DNA of 62,369 nucleotides from an uncultured Lachnospiraceae bacterium (GCA_958402795.1 CATXUX010000020.1:1-62369), one strand, 5' to 3'; shown: positions 36,645-46,683, counted from the stretch's first letter. Program-made: numbers and translations. Notes: generated by a model not told the origin, from the sequence alone.

Positions 36645-37990
36645 AAGCAAAAGAAAAGAAACCCGTCTCATTTACGGAAGGATCTGTCTTTCAGGCGCTG
36701 ATCCGGTTTGCGATCCCCGTTCTGGGCGCACTGATCCTTCAGGCTGCGTACGGCGCCGTCGATATGCTGGTCATCGGCCAGTTCGGAACCGCCGCCAGCA
36801 TTTCTGCTGTCGGAACCGGCAGTTCGTTTATGCAGATGGTCACGCTGATCATCACCAGCCTTGCGACCGGATCCACCGTTGTCATCGCACAGCATATCGG
36901 CCAGGGCAAGCCGGAGGCAGCCGGAGACGCCGTCGGAACCAGTGTGATCGTATTTGCGATCGTCGGCGTGATCCTGACTGTCGTACTGGAACTGTGTACA
37001 GAGCCGATCATCCGGCTGCTGCAGGTTCCGGAGGAATCGGTTGAACCGGCAATGCTCTATATGCGCATCTGCTTTGCGGGAATTCTGGTCATCATCGCAT
37101 ACAATGTCATCAGCAGTATCCTGCGAGGGATCGGGAACGCGAATCTGCCGCTTCTGTTTGTAGGAGTTGCCTGTGTTGTAAATATTATCGGCGATTTACT
37201 GTTCGTCGCTGTGCTTGGACTGGATGCGGCAGGCGCCGCCCTTGCCACCGTGCTTGCGCAGCTCGTATCCGTGATCTTCTCTGCATTTGCACTGAAAAGG
37301 ACAAAACTCCCGATCTCCTTTTCCATGAAGCAGTGCCGGATTTTCCCGCGTGAAATGCGCCGAATCCTGAGTGTCGGTGTTCCGATCGCTGTACAGGAAA
37401 CGATGGTGCAGATTTCCTTTCTTGTCATCAACACCCTCGTCAACAGTATGGGACTGATGCCTTCCGCCGGATACGGCGTAGCGCAAAAGATTACTTCTTT
37501 CATTATGCTGATTCCGTCCACCGTGATGCAGAGTGTATCCACCTTCACGGCACAGAACATCGGCGCGGGGAAGCCGGACCGGGCAAAGAAAGGAATGTTT
37601 ACCGCTATGGCTGTCGGGTGTTCTTTCGGTATTGTGATCTTCCTTGGCGCATTCTTCGGCGGAGACGTACTCTCTTCACTTTTTACTTCCGATGCGGAGG
37701 TCGTGGTACAGAGTGCCGCATACCTGAGAGGTTTTGCCCCGGAATGTATCCTGACCTGTATCCTGTTCAGCAGTATCGGATACTTCAACGGCCGCGGAAA
37801 AAGCCTTCCGGTCATGGTGCAGGGCATTTCCTCCGCGTTCTGTATCCGTATTCCGGTCGCCTACTTTATGTCCCGGCTGCCGGAGACGTCGCTGACACTG
37901 ATCGGACTTGCAACCCCGATCACCACACTGTACGGAATTGTATTCTTCCTGATCTGCTTCGCAAATCTGCGCCGGAAGAAGCAGTTCTGA
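36635..37990 (+). CDS. MATE family efflux transporter under MarR control
   Basis: The 451-residue protein has about 12 membrane helices in two MatE repeats. It begins at ATG 36635 with AAGGAG 9 nt upstream, inside the end of the marR gene. MATE carriers export drugs or metabolites with sodium or proton exchange. It is the second MATE gene in the window; unlike the first it is tied to a dedicated regulator, which suggests inducible efflux. A strong terminator follows. Confidence 0.92.
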   Translation: MEVKAKEKKPVSFTEGSVFQALIRFAIPVLGALILQAAYGAVDMLVIGQFGTAASISAVGTGSSFMQMVTLIITSLATGSTVVIAQHIGQGKPEAAGDAVGTSVIVFAIVGVILTVVLELCTEPIIRLLQVPEESVEPAMLYMRICFAGILVIIAYNVISSILRGIGNANLPLLFVGVACVVNIIGDLLFVAVLGLDAAGAALATVLAQLVSVIFSAFALKRTKLPISFSMKQCRIFPREMRRILSVGVPIAVQETMVQISFLVINTLVNSMGLMPSAGYGVAQKITSFIMLIPSTVMQSVSTFTAQNIGAGKPDRAKKGMFTAMAVGCSFGIVIFLGAFFGGDVLSSLFTSDAEVVVQSAAYLRGFAPECILTCILFSSIGYFNGRGKSLPVMVQGISSAFCIRIPVAYFMSRLPETSLTLIGLATPITTLYGIVFFLICFANLRRKKQF

Positions 37991-38032
37991 CGATGTCGGC
38001 GGCAGACGGATGGTTCCGCCATTCCGCCATTC

Positions 38033-38085
38033 AAAAAAGTCCTGCCCCACTGTATCTAATCTTACAGCGGGGCAGGACTTTTTTG
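38033..38085. terminator. Bidirectional terminator
   Basis: AAAAAAGTCCTGCCCC and ACTGTA pair with TACAGC and GGGGCAGGACTTTTTT, with one mismatch. The A run on the left and T run on the right let it serve both the MATE gene and the convergent symporter gene. Confidence 0.9.
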
Positions 38086-38112
38086 TTTCTATAGAAGTTC
38101 GGGAGTCTCATC

Positions 38113-39648
38113 CTATTCTGAAATCTCCAGCGACTGCTTTTTGGTGAGCATCACTTTCTCATCGTAACAAGTAAATATTTTATCCACGTATTCTTTTTTC
38201 ATCCTCGGCGTAATCAGACTGACAACCGGCACTATGATTAATCCGGCGATCATCGCGATCGCACCAGCGTTGATCGGAGAAGCAATATAACCGAGAAACA
38301 GATTGGATACCGTGATCCCGACTCCTGCAGCGAAGCTCGCCCAAACCGCCGCCTTTGTCACACCCTTCCAGTACAGTCCGTACAAAAACGGAGCCAGGAA
38401 CGAACCGGCAAGCGCACCCCATGAGATTCCCATAAGCTGTGCGATAAACGCCGGCGGATCCAGCGCGATCACAACCGATACCACGATAAAGAACACAACA
38501 AGAATCTGCATGGTGATTACCTGTTTTCTTTCACTCAGATCTTTCACCACATGCCCTTTGATCAGATCCAGCGTCATCGTCGAACTGGATGTCAGTACCA
38601 GAGAAGACAAGGTAGACATAGACGCAGAAAGTACGAGTACCACAACAATTCCGATCAGAATATCCGGCAGCGTAGAGAGCATATACGGTATGATACTGTC
38701 ATACACAACGGCTCCTGTCTCCGGGTTATAAAGCGACGGATTGTCAAACAGTCTTCCAAATCCGCCCAGAAAATAGCAGCCGCCGGACACGACGATCGCG
38801 AATACTGTGGAGATCACCGTTCCGGTCTGGATCGCTTTTTCGTCTTTGATCGCATAGAACTTCCCTACCATCTGCGGCAGTCCCCATGTTCCCAGAGAAG
38901 TCAGTATCACGACGCCGAGCAGATTCATCGGATCCGGGCCAAAGAAAGAGGTGAACGCTCCCGGCTGTCCCTGCGTAAGCGGCACGTCACTCGGAATCTC
39001 CGCCATCTTCCGGATTGCTTCAATAAATCCGCCCTGCCCGCTCAACACACCGCCGATCACGGCTGCGATACCAAACAGCATAATAATTCCCTGAATAAAA
39101 TCATTGATCGCCGTCGCCATATAACCGCCCAGTATGACATAAATTGCGGTAAATACCGCCATCACGATCACGCAGATCGTATAGGGAATGTCAAACGCCA
39201 TCTCAAACAGGCGGGATAATCCATTATATACGGACGCCGTATAGGGAATCAAAAAAATAAAAACAATCACAGACGCGGTAATCTTCAAAGCCTCGCTGTC
39301 ATAGCGCTGGCCGAAAAACTCCGGCATCGTCTTTGACTTCAGATGCCGTGTCATCACCTTTGTTCTGCGTCCCAGCACAACCCATGCAAGAAGACTGCCG
39401 ATCAGCGCATTCCCGATTCCGATCCATGTAGATGCAATCCCATACTTCCATCCAAACTGCCCTGCATATCCGACAAATACAACCGCAGAAAAATACGAAG
39501 TCCCATATGCAAATGCCGTCAGCCACGGTCCTACCGATCGTCCTCCCAGCACAAAGCCGTCTACACTTCTGGCGTGCCGCCTTGCATAAATGCCCACGCC
39601 CACCATGACAGCGAAAAAGACCACCAGCATCAAAATCTTCACTCCCAT
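38113..39648 (-). CDS. Sodium:solute symporter (SSS family)
   Basis: The 511-residue protein has about 13 membrane helices and the SSS fold, with the N-terminal GFVLGGRSVGPWLTAFAYG region and GYMATAINDFIQG in the middle. It resembles PutP/PanF-type carriers for amino acids, vitamins or organic acids; the exact substrate is not clear. The short charged C-terminus ends KKQSLEISE. Its upstream region has a TTGACA/TATTAT promoter and three ACTTTAAAGT-like repeats, so the gene is probably regulated. Confidence 0.9.
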   Translation of the reverse strand: MGVKILMLVVFFAVMVGVGIYARRHARSVDGFVLGGRSVGPWLTAFAYGTSYFSAVVFVGYAGQFGWKYGIASTWIGIGNALIGSLLAWVVLGRRTKVMTRHLKSKTMPEFFGQRYDSEALKITASVIVFIFLIPYTASVYNGLSRLFEMAFDIPYTICVIVMAVFTAIYVILGGYMATAINDFIQGIIMLFGIAAVIGGVLSGQGGFIEAIRKMAEIPSDVPLTQGQPGAFTSFFGPDPMNLLGVVILTSLGTWGLPQMVGKFYAIKDEKAIQTGTVISTVFAIVVSGGCYFLGGFGRLFDNPSLYNPETGAVVYDSIIPYMLSTLPDILIGIVVVLVLSASMSTLSSLVLTSSSTMTLDLIKGHVVKDLSERKQVITMQILVVFFIVVSVVIALDPPAFIAQLMGISWGALAGSFLAPFLYGLYWKGVTKAAVWASFAAGVGITVSNLFLGYIASPINAGAIAMIAGLIIVPVVSLITPRMKKEYVDKIFTCYDEKVMLTKKQSLEISE

Positions 39649-39677
39649 TTTTCTTTCCTCATTCCTTCTTTTTTCTT

Positions 39678-39711
39678 CACTTTAAAGTGTCAAACTTTAA
39701 AGCATTAAAGT
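39678..39711 (-). promoter_or_regulatory. Three ACTTTAAAGT-type repeats in the symporter leader
   Basis: The perfect palindrome CACTTTAAAGTG (39678-39689) is followed by ACTTTAAAGC (39694-39703) and ATTAAAGT (39704-39711). They lie 30-63 nt before the symporter start and just after its predicted transcription start, a position fit for a repressor. Confidence 0.5.
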
Positions 39712-39722
39712 AATTTTACCAT

Positions 39723-39752
39723 ATAATAACACGGGCAATATGCCCGTGTCAA
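39723..39752 (-). promoter_or_regulatory. Promoter of the symporter gene
   Basis: Minus-strand TTGACA (39752-39747), an 18-nt spacer and TATTAT (39728-39723). The spacer holds a 9-bp hairpin, ACACGGGCA/TGCCCGTGT (39729-39749 region), which may also act as the transcript end for the gene upstream. Confidence 0.55.
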
Positions 39753-39762
39753 CCAGATATGA

Positions 39763-40437
39763 TCAGTCCTTCCCGACCTTCTCCGCAATTTCTCCCTGCT
39801 TTTTATAGATGCTTCCGCCCGGCACATATCCTCTCACAGAGGAAAGCGGGTAAATGTTGGTGTGGCTTCCGATCACGCTGCCCGGATTCAGGATGCTGCC
39901 GCAGCCGACTTCTACCTCGTCCCCCAGCATCGCCCCGAATTTCTTCATGCCGGTCTCGATATTTCCTTCCGGCGTTTTCACCACCACCAGCGTTTTATCT
40001 GATTTTACATTGGACGTGATCGATCCTGCTCCCATATGGGACTTATACCCCAGAATGGAGTCTCCCACATAGTTATAGTGTGGAACCTGTACCTTATTGA
40101 ACAAGATCACATTTTTCAGCTCTGTAGAATTTCCTACGACCGCGCCCTCGCCTACGATCGCATTTCCGCGGATAAACGCGCAGTGGCGGATCTCCGCATT
40201 CTTCCCGATGATAGCCGGACCGTTGATATACGCCGTAGGAGCCACCTTTGCCGATTTTGCGATCCAGACATTTTCACCGCGCTTTTCATATTCCTCCCCG
40301 CTAAGCGTCGCGCCAAGCTCCAGAATAAATCCGCTGATCTTCGGAAGCACTTCCCACGGATAGGTTACTCCGTCAAAAAGATCCTTTGCAATTGTCTCAT
40401 CCAGTGTATACAACTCCTGTACCGTCAGTTCTTTCAT
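39763..40437 (-). CDS. Hexapeptide-repeat acyltransferase-like protein (GlmU C-terminal type)
   Basis: The 224-residue protein is mostly a left-handed beta-helix of hexapeptide repeats (about residues 60-205; for example WIAKSAKVAPTAYINGPAII and later IGKNAEIRH). It resembles the C-terminal acetyltransferase half of GlmU/sugar-1-phosphate nucleotidyltransferases and lacks the pyrophosphorylase half. Such stand-alone proteins are often labelled UDP-GlcNAc pyrophosphorylase, which would be misleading here. The acceptor is unknown. It follows topB by 24 bp and may share its transcript. Confidence 0.75.
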   Translation of the reverse strand: MKELTVQELYTLDETIAKDLFDGVTYPWEVLPKISGFILELGATLSGEEYEKRGENVWIAKSAKVAPTAYINGPAIIGKNAEIRHCAFIRGNAIVGEGAVVGNSTELKNVILFNKVQVPHYNYVGDSILGYKSHMGAGSITSNVKSDKTLVVVKTPEGNIETGMKKFGAMLGDEVEVGCGSILNPGSVIGSHTNIYPLSSVRGYVPGGSIYKKQGEIAEKVGKD

Positions 40438-40461
40438 ATCTTTCCATGACTCCCATCTTTG

Positions 40462-42483
40462 TTATTTATAAAACTGCGCCGCTTTATCGTAACATTCCCG
40501 CAACTGGTACTGATTGTTCAGTCCTTTCACTCCATTTGTCCGGCTGATAATAAAATGCTTCAGTTTCTCCATATACTCTTCGGACGTAATCTCGCCGTCG
40601 GCCACATAGGTCAGTCCTTTTTCCCAGCTTGCCGTCAGCTCCGGATTGAGAAGCGATTTGATGGAATGGTTTACGACGTCATATACCATTTCTCCCTGCA
40701 GGGTCGGCGTGATGATCTGTGTCTTTTTATTCAGCGCCAGGTATTTGATGTTGAACAGTTTTTTAAGTATCTCGGCGCGCGTCGCGCTGGTTCCGATCCC
40801 GCTGCCCTTGATCTGCGCGCGCAGCTCCTCATCCTCAATCAGTTGTCCGGCATTCTCCATCGCAAGGATCATAGAACCAGAATTATACCGCTTCGGCGGC
40901 GACGTCTCTCCTTCTTTCACATCCAGCGATCTTACCGGGAGCACCATGCCCTTTTTCAGGCTTTTGATCACCTCGAAAAATGCGGTGTCCGGATTTTCTT
41001 CCGGTATTGAATCGCTCTTTTCCTCTTCCGCATCCGGACCGTTCCCTTTTGCGGAAGATTTCTTCTGCGGAATACCGGTGACTTTCAGATACCCTTCTTC
41101 CGCCAGCACCTTAAAGCTCGAGAAAAAACTCTCCTCCCGGATCTTTGTCGTGAGCGACACTTTCTGATAAACAGCCGGCGGGTAAAAAATACTCAAAAAT
41201 CGTTCCACGATGCAGCGGTAGACCTTCTGTGATGTTGCAGAAACGGATTTCAATGCGGCAAGTCCCTGCCCGGTCGGAATGATTGCATAGTGGTCTGTGA
41301 TCTGTTTATCGTTGACGTACCTGGTCTTTGCAAGATTTTTGTAGGAACCAAACTGCAGAATATCCTGCAGAAACGGCTCTGCCGGCGGATATTTCATCAG
41401 TCCGTTGAGATTTTTTGTAATTTCCTTCGCAACTGCCGTGGATAGTACCCGGGCGTCCGTCCTCGGATAAGTCACCAGTTTCTTCTCATACAGTTCCTGC
41501 ACGATCCGAAGCGTTTCATCCGGACTGATCTTGAATCGTCTGGAACAGTCGTTCTGCAGCTCCGCAAGGTTGTATAGAAGCGGCGGGTTTTTCTTCTCTT
41601 TCTTTTTCTCGATTGCTGTGATCTCACAGACCAGCGGCTGCTTTTCCTGCAGATATGCGATCAGTTCCTCCGCCTTTTCCTTTGTCTTGAAGCCATTTTC
41701 CTTGTACAGGTCAAACGATTCGAAATACCGGGATCCCTGCACGGCCCGCCATTCTCCTTCAAACGTATGTCCCTGCGCGTCTACGGTGCTCAGGATCCGG
41801 TAGAACGGGGTTTTCACAAATTCCCGGATCTCCCGTTCCCTCCGCACGACCATCCCCAGCACACACGTCATCACCCGCCCCACGGAAACAGGTGCATACT
41901 TTGTGTGCAGGTAGCCGGAAATGCTGTTTCCATACTTAAGTGTCAGGATCCGGGAGAAATTGATTCCCATCAGATAATCTTCTTTGGCACGCAGATATGC
42001 GGCATCACTCAGGTTATCGTATTCGGAGAGATCTTTCGCCTCCCGGATGCCGCGCAGGATCTCTTCCTCCGTCTGTGAATCGATCCACACGCGCAGCCTC
42101 TTCTTCCCGGTCACATGTGCTTCCTGTTCTACAAGCCGGTAGATGTACTCTCCCTCCCGCCCGGAGTCCGTACATACGTAAATCCGGTCTACCTCCTTCC
42201 GGTTGAGGATACTGCTCACAGTCCGGAACTGTTTGGATACCGCCGGAATCACTTCGTACTTAAACTCGTCCGGGATGAACGGAAGTGTCTCCACGCTCCA
42301 CTTCTTCAGCGCCGGATCGTACGCTTCCGGATAGCTCATCGTCACCAGATGTCCTACACACCAGGTGACGATCGCATCATCCGATTCCAGATACCCGTCC
42401 CCGCGCCTTGTTTTTAACTTCAAAGCCTTCGCGAATTCCTGCGCCACGCTCGGCTTCTCTGCAATATATACTGCTTTCCCCAT
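40462..42483 (-). CDS. topB: DNA topoisomerase III (type IA)
   Basis: The 673-residue type IA topoisomerase has an N-terminal TOPRIM domain (AEKPSVAQEFAKAL; DSGREGEYIYR) and the catalytic Tyr in VTYPRTDARVLS. The central gate domains are present and there is no C-terminal zinc-finger set, so it is TopB-type rather than TopA. Type IA enzymes of this kind decatenate replicated DNA; related genes also ride on mobile elements, but the neighbours here look chromosomal. The ribosome binding site is weak and lies in the end of galM, 13 bp away. Confidence 0.9.
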   Translation of the reverse strand: MGKAVYIAEKPSVAQEFAKALKLKTRRGDGYLESDDAIVTWCVGHLVTMSYPEAYDPALKKWSVETLPFIPDEFKYEVIPAVSKQFRTVSSILNRKEVDRIYVCTDSGREGEYIYRLVEQEAHVTGKKRLRVWIDSQTEEEILRGIREAKDLSEYDNLSDAAYLRAKEDYLMGINFSRILTLKYGNSISGYLHTKYAPVSVGRVMTCVLGMVVRREREIREFVKTPFYRILSTVDAQGHTFEGEWRAVQGSRYFESFDLYKENGFKTKEKAEELIAYLQEKQPLVCEITAIEKKKEKKNPPLLYNLAELQNDCSRRFKISPDETLRIVQELYEKKLVTYPRTDARVLSTAVAKEITKNLNGLMKYPPAEPFLQDILQFGSYKNLAKTRYVNDKQITDHYAIIPTGQGLAALKSVSATSQKVYRCIVERFLSIFYPPAVYQKVSLTTKIREESFFSSFKVLAEEGYLKVTGIPQKKSSAKGNGPDAEEEKSDSIPEENPDTAFFEVIKSLKKGMVLPVRSLDVKEGETSPPKRYNSGSMILAMENAGQLIEDEELRAQIKGSGIGTSATRAEILKKLFNIKYLALNKKTQIITPTLQGEMVYDVVNHSIKSLLNPELTASWEKGLTYVADGEITSEEYMEKLKHFIISRTNGVKGLNNQYQLRECYDKAAQFYK

Positions 42484-42496
42484 AAAAATGACGGAA

Positions 42497-43576
42497 TTAC
42501 TCCTCGTCTTCCTCCTCTTTTTCTTCTTTTCCGATCAGCGAGAAGCGATAGGACGTCTCCGAATAATACGATTCTCCTTCCCGGAATATCGGCGCCGCAA
42601 ACTGATCATGATGTACCGCATCCGGAAAATACTGCGTCTCAAAGCAAACGCCTGCGTGTTTTGTGTATACCGCTCCGTCTTTTCCGTTCTCGTTGTTCAG
42701 GAAATTGCCGGTGTAGATCTGCATTCCCGGCAGATCTGTGGAGACTTCCATCACAATCCCGCTCTTTGCAGAAACAACCTTTGCAACTTTCTCGAATTTC
42801 CCGTCATTTTTCAGTACCCAGTTATGATCATACCCATGTCCAAGCCGGATTGCCTCGTAATCCGCACTGATATCCTTTCCGATCACACGTCCCTCACGAA
42901 AATCCATCGGCGTTCCCGTTACCAAAACAAGCTCGCCTGTCGGGATCGACTCTGCATCCGCTTCGGTATAATAGTCTGCATCGACTGACACGACATGACG
43001 GAGGATATTGCCGCTGTCATGTCCGTCCAGATTGAAATAGCTGTGATTTGTCATATTGATGACCGTTGCCTGATCCGGCGCCGCATCATAAACGATACGA
43101 AGATCGTTGTTGTCATCCAGCTCGTACGTCACCCGCATATCGATACTCCCCGGATATCCCTGATCGCCGTCCGGACTGTGGAGCAGAAACGTCACACTGT
43201 CGTCGGTATATTCCTCTACCGTCCACAGCCGCTTATGGTAATAATCCTTTCCGCTGTGCAGGTTATTGCCGTTATCGTTCTTATCCAGTCTGTATTCCTT
43301 CCCGTCTATCACAAGCGAAGCCTTCGCGATCCGGTTTGCATTGCGTCCGACTGTCGCGCCGATGGATTCTTCGCCTTTCTCATAACCTGCCGCGTTGTCA
43401 TAACCAAGTACAACATCGGTCAGTTCCCCGTTCTTGTCCGGAACAAGAAGTTTTACCAGCGATGCACCGTAGTCTGTTACCGCGGCGGACATTCCTTTGT
43501 CATTTGTCATCGTATACAGATGCGCCCGCTTTCCGGTTTTTAGCCGTCCAAAATCACTGATCTGAATCGTCCTCAT
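42497..43576 (-). CDS. galM: Aldose 1-epimerase (mutarotase)
   Basis: The 359-residue beta-sandwich enzyme interconverts alpha and beta anomers of galactose and glucose. Motifs include GRNANRI, NMTNHSYFNLDG with a catalytic His, and LGHGYDHNWVL. The active-site Glu is probably in CFETQYFPDA. The C-terminus ends in an unusual acidic run of Glu and Asp after KEEKEEE. AGGAGG precedes the ATG. No galactose operon genes are adjacent. Confidence 0.93.
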   Translation of the reverse strand: MRTIQISDFGRLKTGKRAHLYTMTNDKGMSAAVTDYGASLVKLLVPDKNGELTDVVLGYDNAAGYEKGEESIGATVGRNANRIAKASLVIDGKEYRLDKNDNGNNLHSGKDYYHKRLWTVEEYTDDSVTFLLHSPDGDQGYPGSIDMRVTYELDDNNDLRIVYDAAPDQATVINMTNHSYFNLDGHDSGNILRHVVSVDADYYTEADAESIPTGELVLVTGTPMDFREGRVIGKDISADYEAIRLGHGYDHNWVLKNDGKFEKVAKVVSAKSGIVMEVSTDLPGMQIYTGNFLNNENGKDGAVYTKHAGVCFETQYFPDAVHHDQFAAPIFREGESYYSETSYRFSLIGKEEKEEEDEE

Positions 43577-43657
43577 ATCTGTCTCCTCCTGTTTTCTTCT
43601 GTAAACTTTTTTATTTCAGAAAAATCTTTTTTCATACCTCTCCGGTTATCCTGACTA

Positions 43658-45766
43658 TCAACGGTTTCCCAGCCATTTCCGCAGTTTTTCAAATATTGGT
43701 TTCTTTTCCGCCCTGCTCACCGGACGCTCTGCAGTCTCCGCGATTTTCATAAACTCTTCCTGTGCGCAGATCTGACGTTCCCCGGCGTTCTTTTTACGGT
43801 ATGTCCCGTCACTTATCATCTGACGTGCCTTTACATTATCCGCCAGCATAATCTTCAGATCACGAACCAGACGCCTCTTGATCGTCTCATCATAGACCGG
43901 GCATGCAACTTCCACACGTTTCTCTGTGTTTCTTGTCATCATATCCGCAGAGCCGATATAGACCTTCTGTTCTGCACCCTCTCCAAAGACAAATACTCTC
44001 GGATGCTCCAGAAAACGTCCCACAATACTGGTCACACGCACATTCTCCGTCTCACCCGGAACCCCCGGTAAGATACAGCAGATTCCGCGTACGATCAGGT
44101 CTACGCGCACACCGGCTTTGGACGCCGCGGCTACTTTACGGATAAAGTCCATATCTGTGACAGAATTCATCTTCATCACAATACGCCCGTCCTTCCCTTT
44201 ACGGATTTCCTCATCCATCAGGGCAAGTACCTTGGATTTCAGACTTGTCGGTGACACGATCAGATGCTTGTAAACGCCGTCCAGATTCCCGATCGACATA
44301 TTTTTGAAGAATTCCGATGCATCGGCCCCGATTGCCTGGTCTGCTGTGATCAGGCTGTAGTCTGTATACATCTTTGCTGTCTTTTCATTATAGTTGCCGG
44401 TACCGATCTGCGTGATATAGCGGATCTCGTTCCGGCTCCGGTAGGTGATCAGGCAGATCTTCGAATGCACCTTGTATCCCTCAAATCCATAGATGACACG
44501 GCAGCCGGCCTCTTCCATCCGTTCTGACCATTCAATATTATTCTGCTCATCGAACCGCGCGCGCAGCTCGATCAGTACCGTAACTTCCTTTCCATTTTCC
44601 GCCGCTCTGCACAGATACTCGACCAGACGTGCTTTCTTCGCCAGACGGTAGATCGTGATCTTGATCGTCATCACCGCCGGATCTTCCGCTGCTTCCTTGA
44701 TCAACTGCAGGAACGGTTCCATGCTTTCATACGGATAAGCCAGCAGTACATCTTTGCGCTTCACCTGTGCCATCACACTGCCGCTCGTGAGGGACATGGA
44801 AGGCTGCGGTGAAAACGGTTCATCCGTCAGGGAGCGTTTCATGGACTCCGGTACTTTTTCAATGACATTAAAGATAAAGTCCAGCTTCATCGGCATTTTC
44901 GTGCGGAATATGCACTGCGGCGTGATCTTGAACCGGTCACAGAAATATTTTTCCATCTCCTTGCTGAGAGAATTCGCCGTTTCCATACGTACAACCGCCA
45001 TCCGCCGTCTCTTATGAAGCGTCTTTTTCATGATATACCGGAAGTCGTCGCTGTCTGCGTAAGCCTCATCATCCGGCGACACATCCGCATTGCGTGTCAC
45101 GCAGATATAATTCTTCTCGGATACCTGATACTGTTCAAATACCATTTCCAGATATTCCATGATCACCTTCTCTACACGGATGTAGCGGATGTCATGCCCC
45201 GGAAGATACAGGATGTCCGAGATAAACTGAGGTACCGGGACAATCCCCAGCATCGTATGATTTTCCAGTTTCAGCGATGCGACAACATAGATTTCCTTGT
45301 TCAGCAGATGAGGGAACGGATGGTTCGCGTCCACGATCTGCGGTGACAGTACCGGAAGAATCTGCTCCTTGAAATACTTCTTGACATACTTCTTCTCCTG
45401 CTGTTCCAGTTCCTTAAAGTCCAGTCCGCAGATTCCATAAGGCGACAGTTGCTTCTTGATCTCCCCGTAAGTCTTATCCCGCTCCTTGTACAGCGGCGCA
45501 ACCGCATCGTAGATCGCATCCAGTTGTTCCTGTGCGGTCATTCCTGACTTAGAATCCTGCTTCTTATTATCTACTGCCGCCATATCATACAGACTGCCGA
45601 CCCGGATCATAAAGAACTCATCCAGATTGCTTGTAAATATCGATACAAACTTCATCCGCTCCAGCAGCGGAACCGTCTCATCCCGTGCCTCCTCCAGTAC
45701 ACGCTGGTTAAAACGCAGCCATGACAATTCTCTGTTTTGTGTATACGCCAGGTGTTCTCTGCTCAT
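43658..45766 (-). CDS. ppk1: Polyphosphate kinase 1
   Basis: The 702-residue enzyme reversibly makes polyphosphate from ATP. The N-terminal domain opens with NRELSWLRFNQRVLEEA. The catalytic domain has the autophosphorylated His in KVHSKICLI and the second PLD-like His region near EHPRVFVFGEG. A basic C-terminal tail follows. It lies 15 bp after the patatin-like gene, so both are probably in one transcript. It may store the phosphate released by the AEP pathway; that link is only conceptual. Confidence 0.96.
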   Translation of the reverse strand: MSREHLAYTQNRELSWLRFNQRVLEEARDETVPLLERMKFVSIFTSNLDEFFMIRVGSLYDMAAVDNKKQDSKSGMTAQEQLDAIYDAVAPLYKERDKTYGEIKKQLSPYGICGLDFKELEQQEKKYVKKYFKEQILPVLSPQIVDANHPFPHLLNKEIYVVASLKLENHTMLGIVPVPQFISDILYLPGHDIRYIRVEKVIMEYLEMVFEQYQVSEKNYICVTRNADVSPDDEAYADSDDFRYIMKKTLHKRRRMAVVRMETANSLSKEMEKYFCDRFKITPQCIFRTKMPMKLDFIFNVIEKVPESMKRSLTDEPFSPQPSMSLTSGSVMAQVKRKDVLLAYPYESMEPFLQLIKEAAEDPAVMTIKITIYRLAKKARLVEYLCRAAENGKEVTVLIELRARFDEQNNIEWSERMEEAGCRVIYGFEGYKVHSKICLITYRSRNEIRYITQIGTGNYNEKTAKMYTDYSLITADQAIGADASEFFKNMSIGNLDGVYKHLIVSPTSLKSKVLALMDEEIRKGKDGRIVMKMNSVTDMDFIRKVAAASKAGVRVDLIVRGICCILPGVPGETENVRVTSIVGRFLEHPRVFVFGEGAEQKVYIGSADMMTRNTEKRVEVACPVYDETIKRRLVRDLKIMLADNVKARQMISDGTYRKKNAGERQICAQEEFMKIAETAERPVSRAEKKPIFEKLRKWLGNR

Positions 45767-45781
45767 ATTTTCCTCCTCATT

Positions 45782-46639
45782 TTATCTGTTCAGATATGCT
45801 TCCAGCCGTTCCAGGTTCTGCTCCATCCGGGCATAACCATGCCGGTAGAAGCGCATTAGCGTCTCCGTATCCCGCTCCAGTCTGGATACCGGCTTCATCT
45901 CCGGACGGAGCACAAAAATCTTCCCCGCCTGCTCCAGGCTCTCGATCTGATTCATTTCCTTATTATAATAAAAGCTCCTCGTCAGACATGCACGGACCAG
46001 ATTCGGATAAGACTTGTATGCCCTCCGGTACATATTCTCCATACTCTTTCCCACACGCTTCTTGCGGTAACCTTCATTTCTCGTCAGGATCACAATGATC
46101 TTCTCATTGCCAGTCTCCAGCGCCCTTTGAATGGGAACGGAATCTGCCACACCTCCGTCCACATACGGAACTCCATCCACATTTACCATCGGTGTAAGAA
46201 GCGGCATACTGCAGGATGCCCGGCAGATCTTCATCAGCCGTTCCTTGTCCTCTCTGTCGTCCAGATATTCCGCCTTCCCGGTCAGACTGTTGGTCGCTAC
46301 AAGTTCACACTTCATCTCTGACCTAAAATACGTATCATAATCAAACGGAAACAGTTCATTCGGATACCGGTCAAAGATCAGATCCATATTCATGATGCTT
46401 TTCTGTTTTACAAATCTTTTCACACCGTTGATATATGCCGTATTTTTGTCTGTCGGAATCATACAGTCCCGTGTCCTGCCGGACTGTCTTGATACATAAT
46501 TCATCGCATTGCAGGCCCCCGCTGACACTCCGATCACATGAGAAACATATATATCCCGCTCCATCAGACAGTCCAGCACTCCTGATGTAAACACACCTCG
46601 CGTTGCACCGCCCTCCAGAACGATTGTTGCTTTTTGCAT
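45782..46639 (-). CDS. Patatin-like phospholipase
   Basis: The 285-residue protein is a patatin-fold serine hydrolase. It has the oxyanion loop GGATRG (about residues 10-15), the nucleophile Ser39 in GVSAG, and the catalytic-dyad Asp in VDGGVADS (near residue 165). It resembles the RssA/YjjU-type cytosolic lipases; the substrate is unknown. The start at 46639 (MQKATIVLEGG) has AGGAAAGGAG just upstream and is preferred over an in-frame ATG 12 codons earlier. There is no signal peptide. Confidence 0.9.
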   Translation of the reverse strand: MQKATIVLEGGATRGVFTSGVLDCLMERDIYVSHVIGVSAGACNAMNYVSRQSGRTRDCMIPTDKNTAYINGVKRFVKQKSIMNMDLIFDRYPNELFPFDYDTYFRSEMKCELVATNSLTGKAEYLDDREDKERLMKICRASCSMPLLTPMVNVDGVPYVDGGVADSVPIQRALETGNEKIIVILTRNEGYRKKRVGKSMENMYRRAYKSYPNLVRACLTRSFYYNKEMNQIESLEQAGKIFVLRPEMKPVSRLERDTETLMRFYRHGYARMEQNLERLEAYLNR

Positions 46640-46677
46640 AAAAACTCCTTTCCTCATAACTAAAATGCTTCGCACCT

Positions 46678-46683
46678 ATTATA
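46678..46683 (-). promoter_or_regulatory. -10 box of the patatin-ppk transcript
   Basis: A perfect minus-strand TATAAT lies 39 nt before the patatin start. The -35 region at 17 nt (TTTTCG) is poor, so the promoter may need an activator. Confidence 0.4.
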
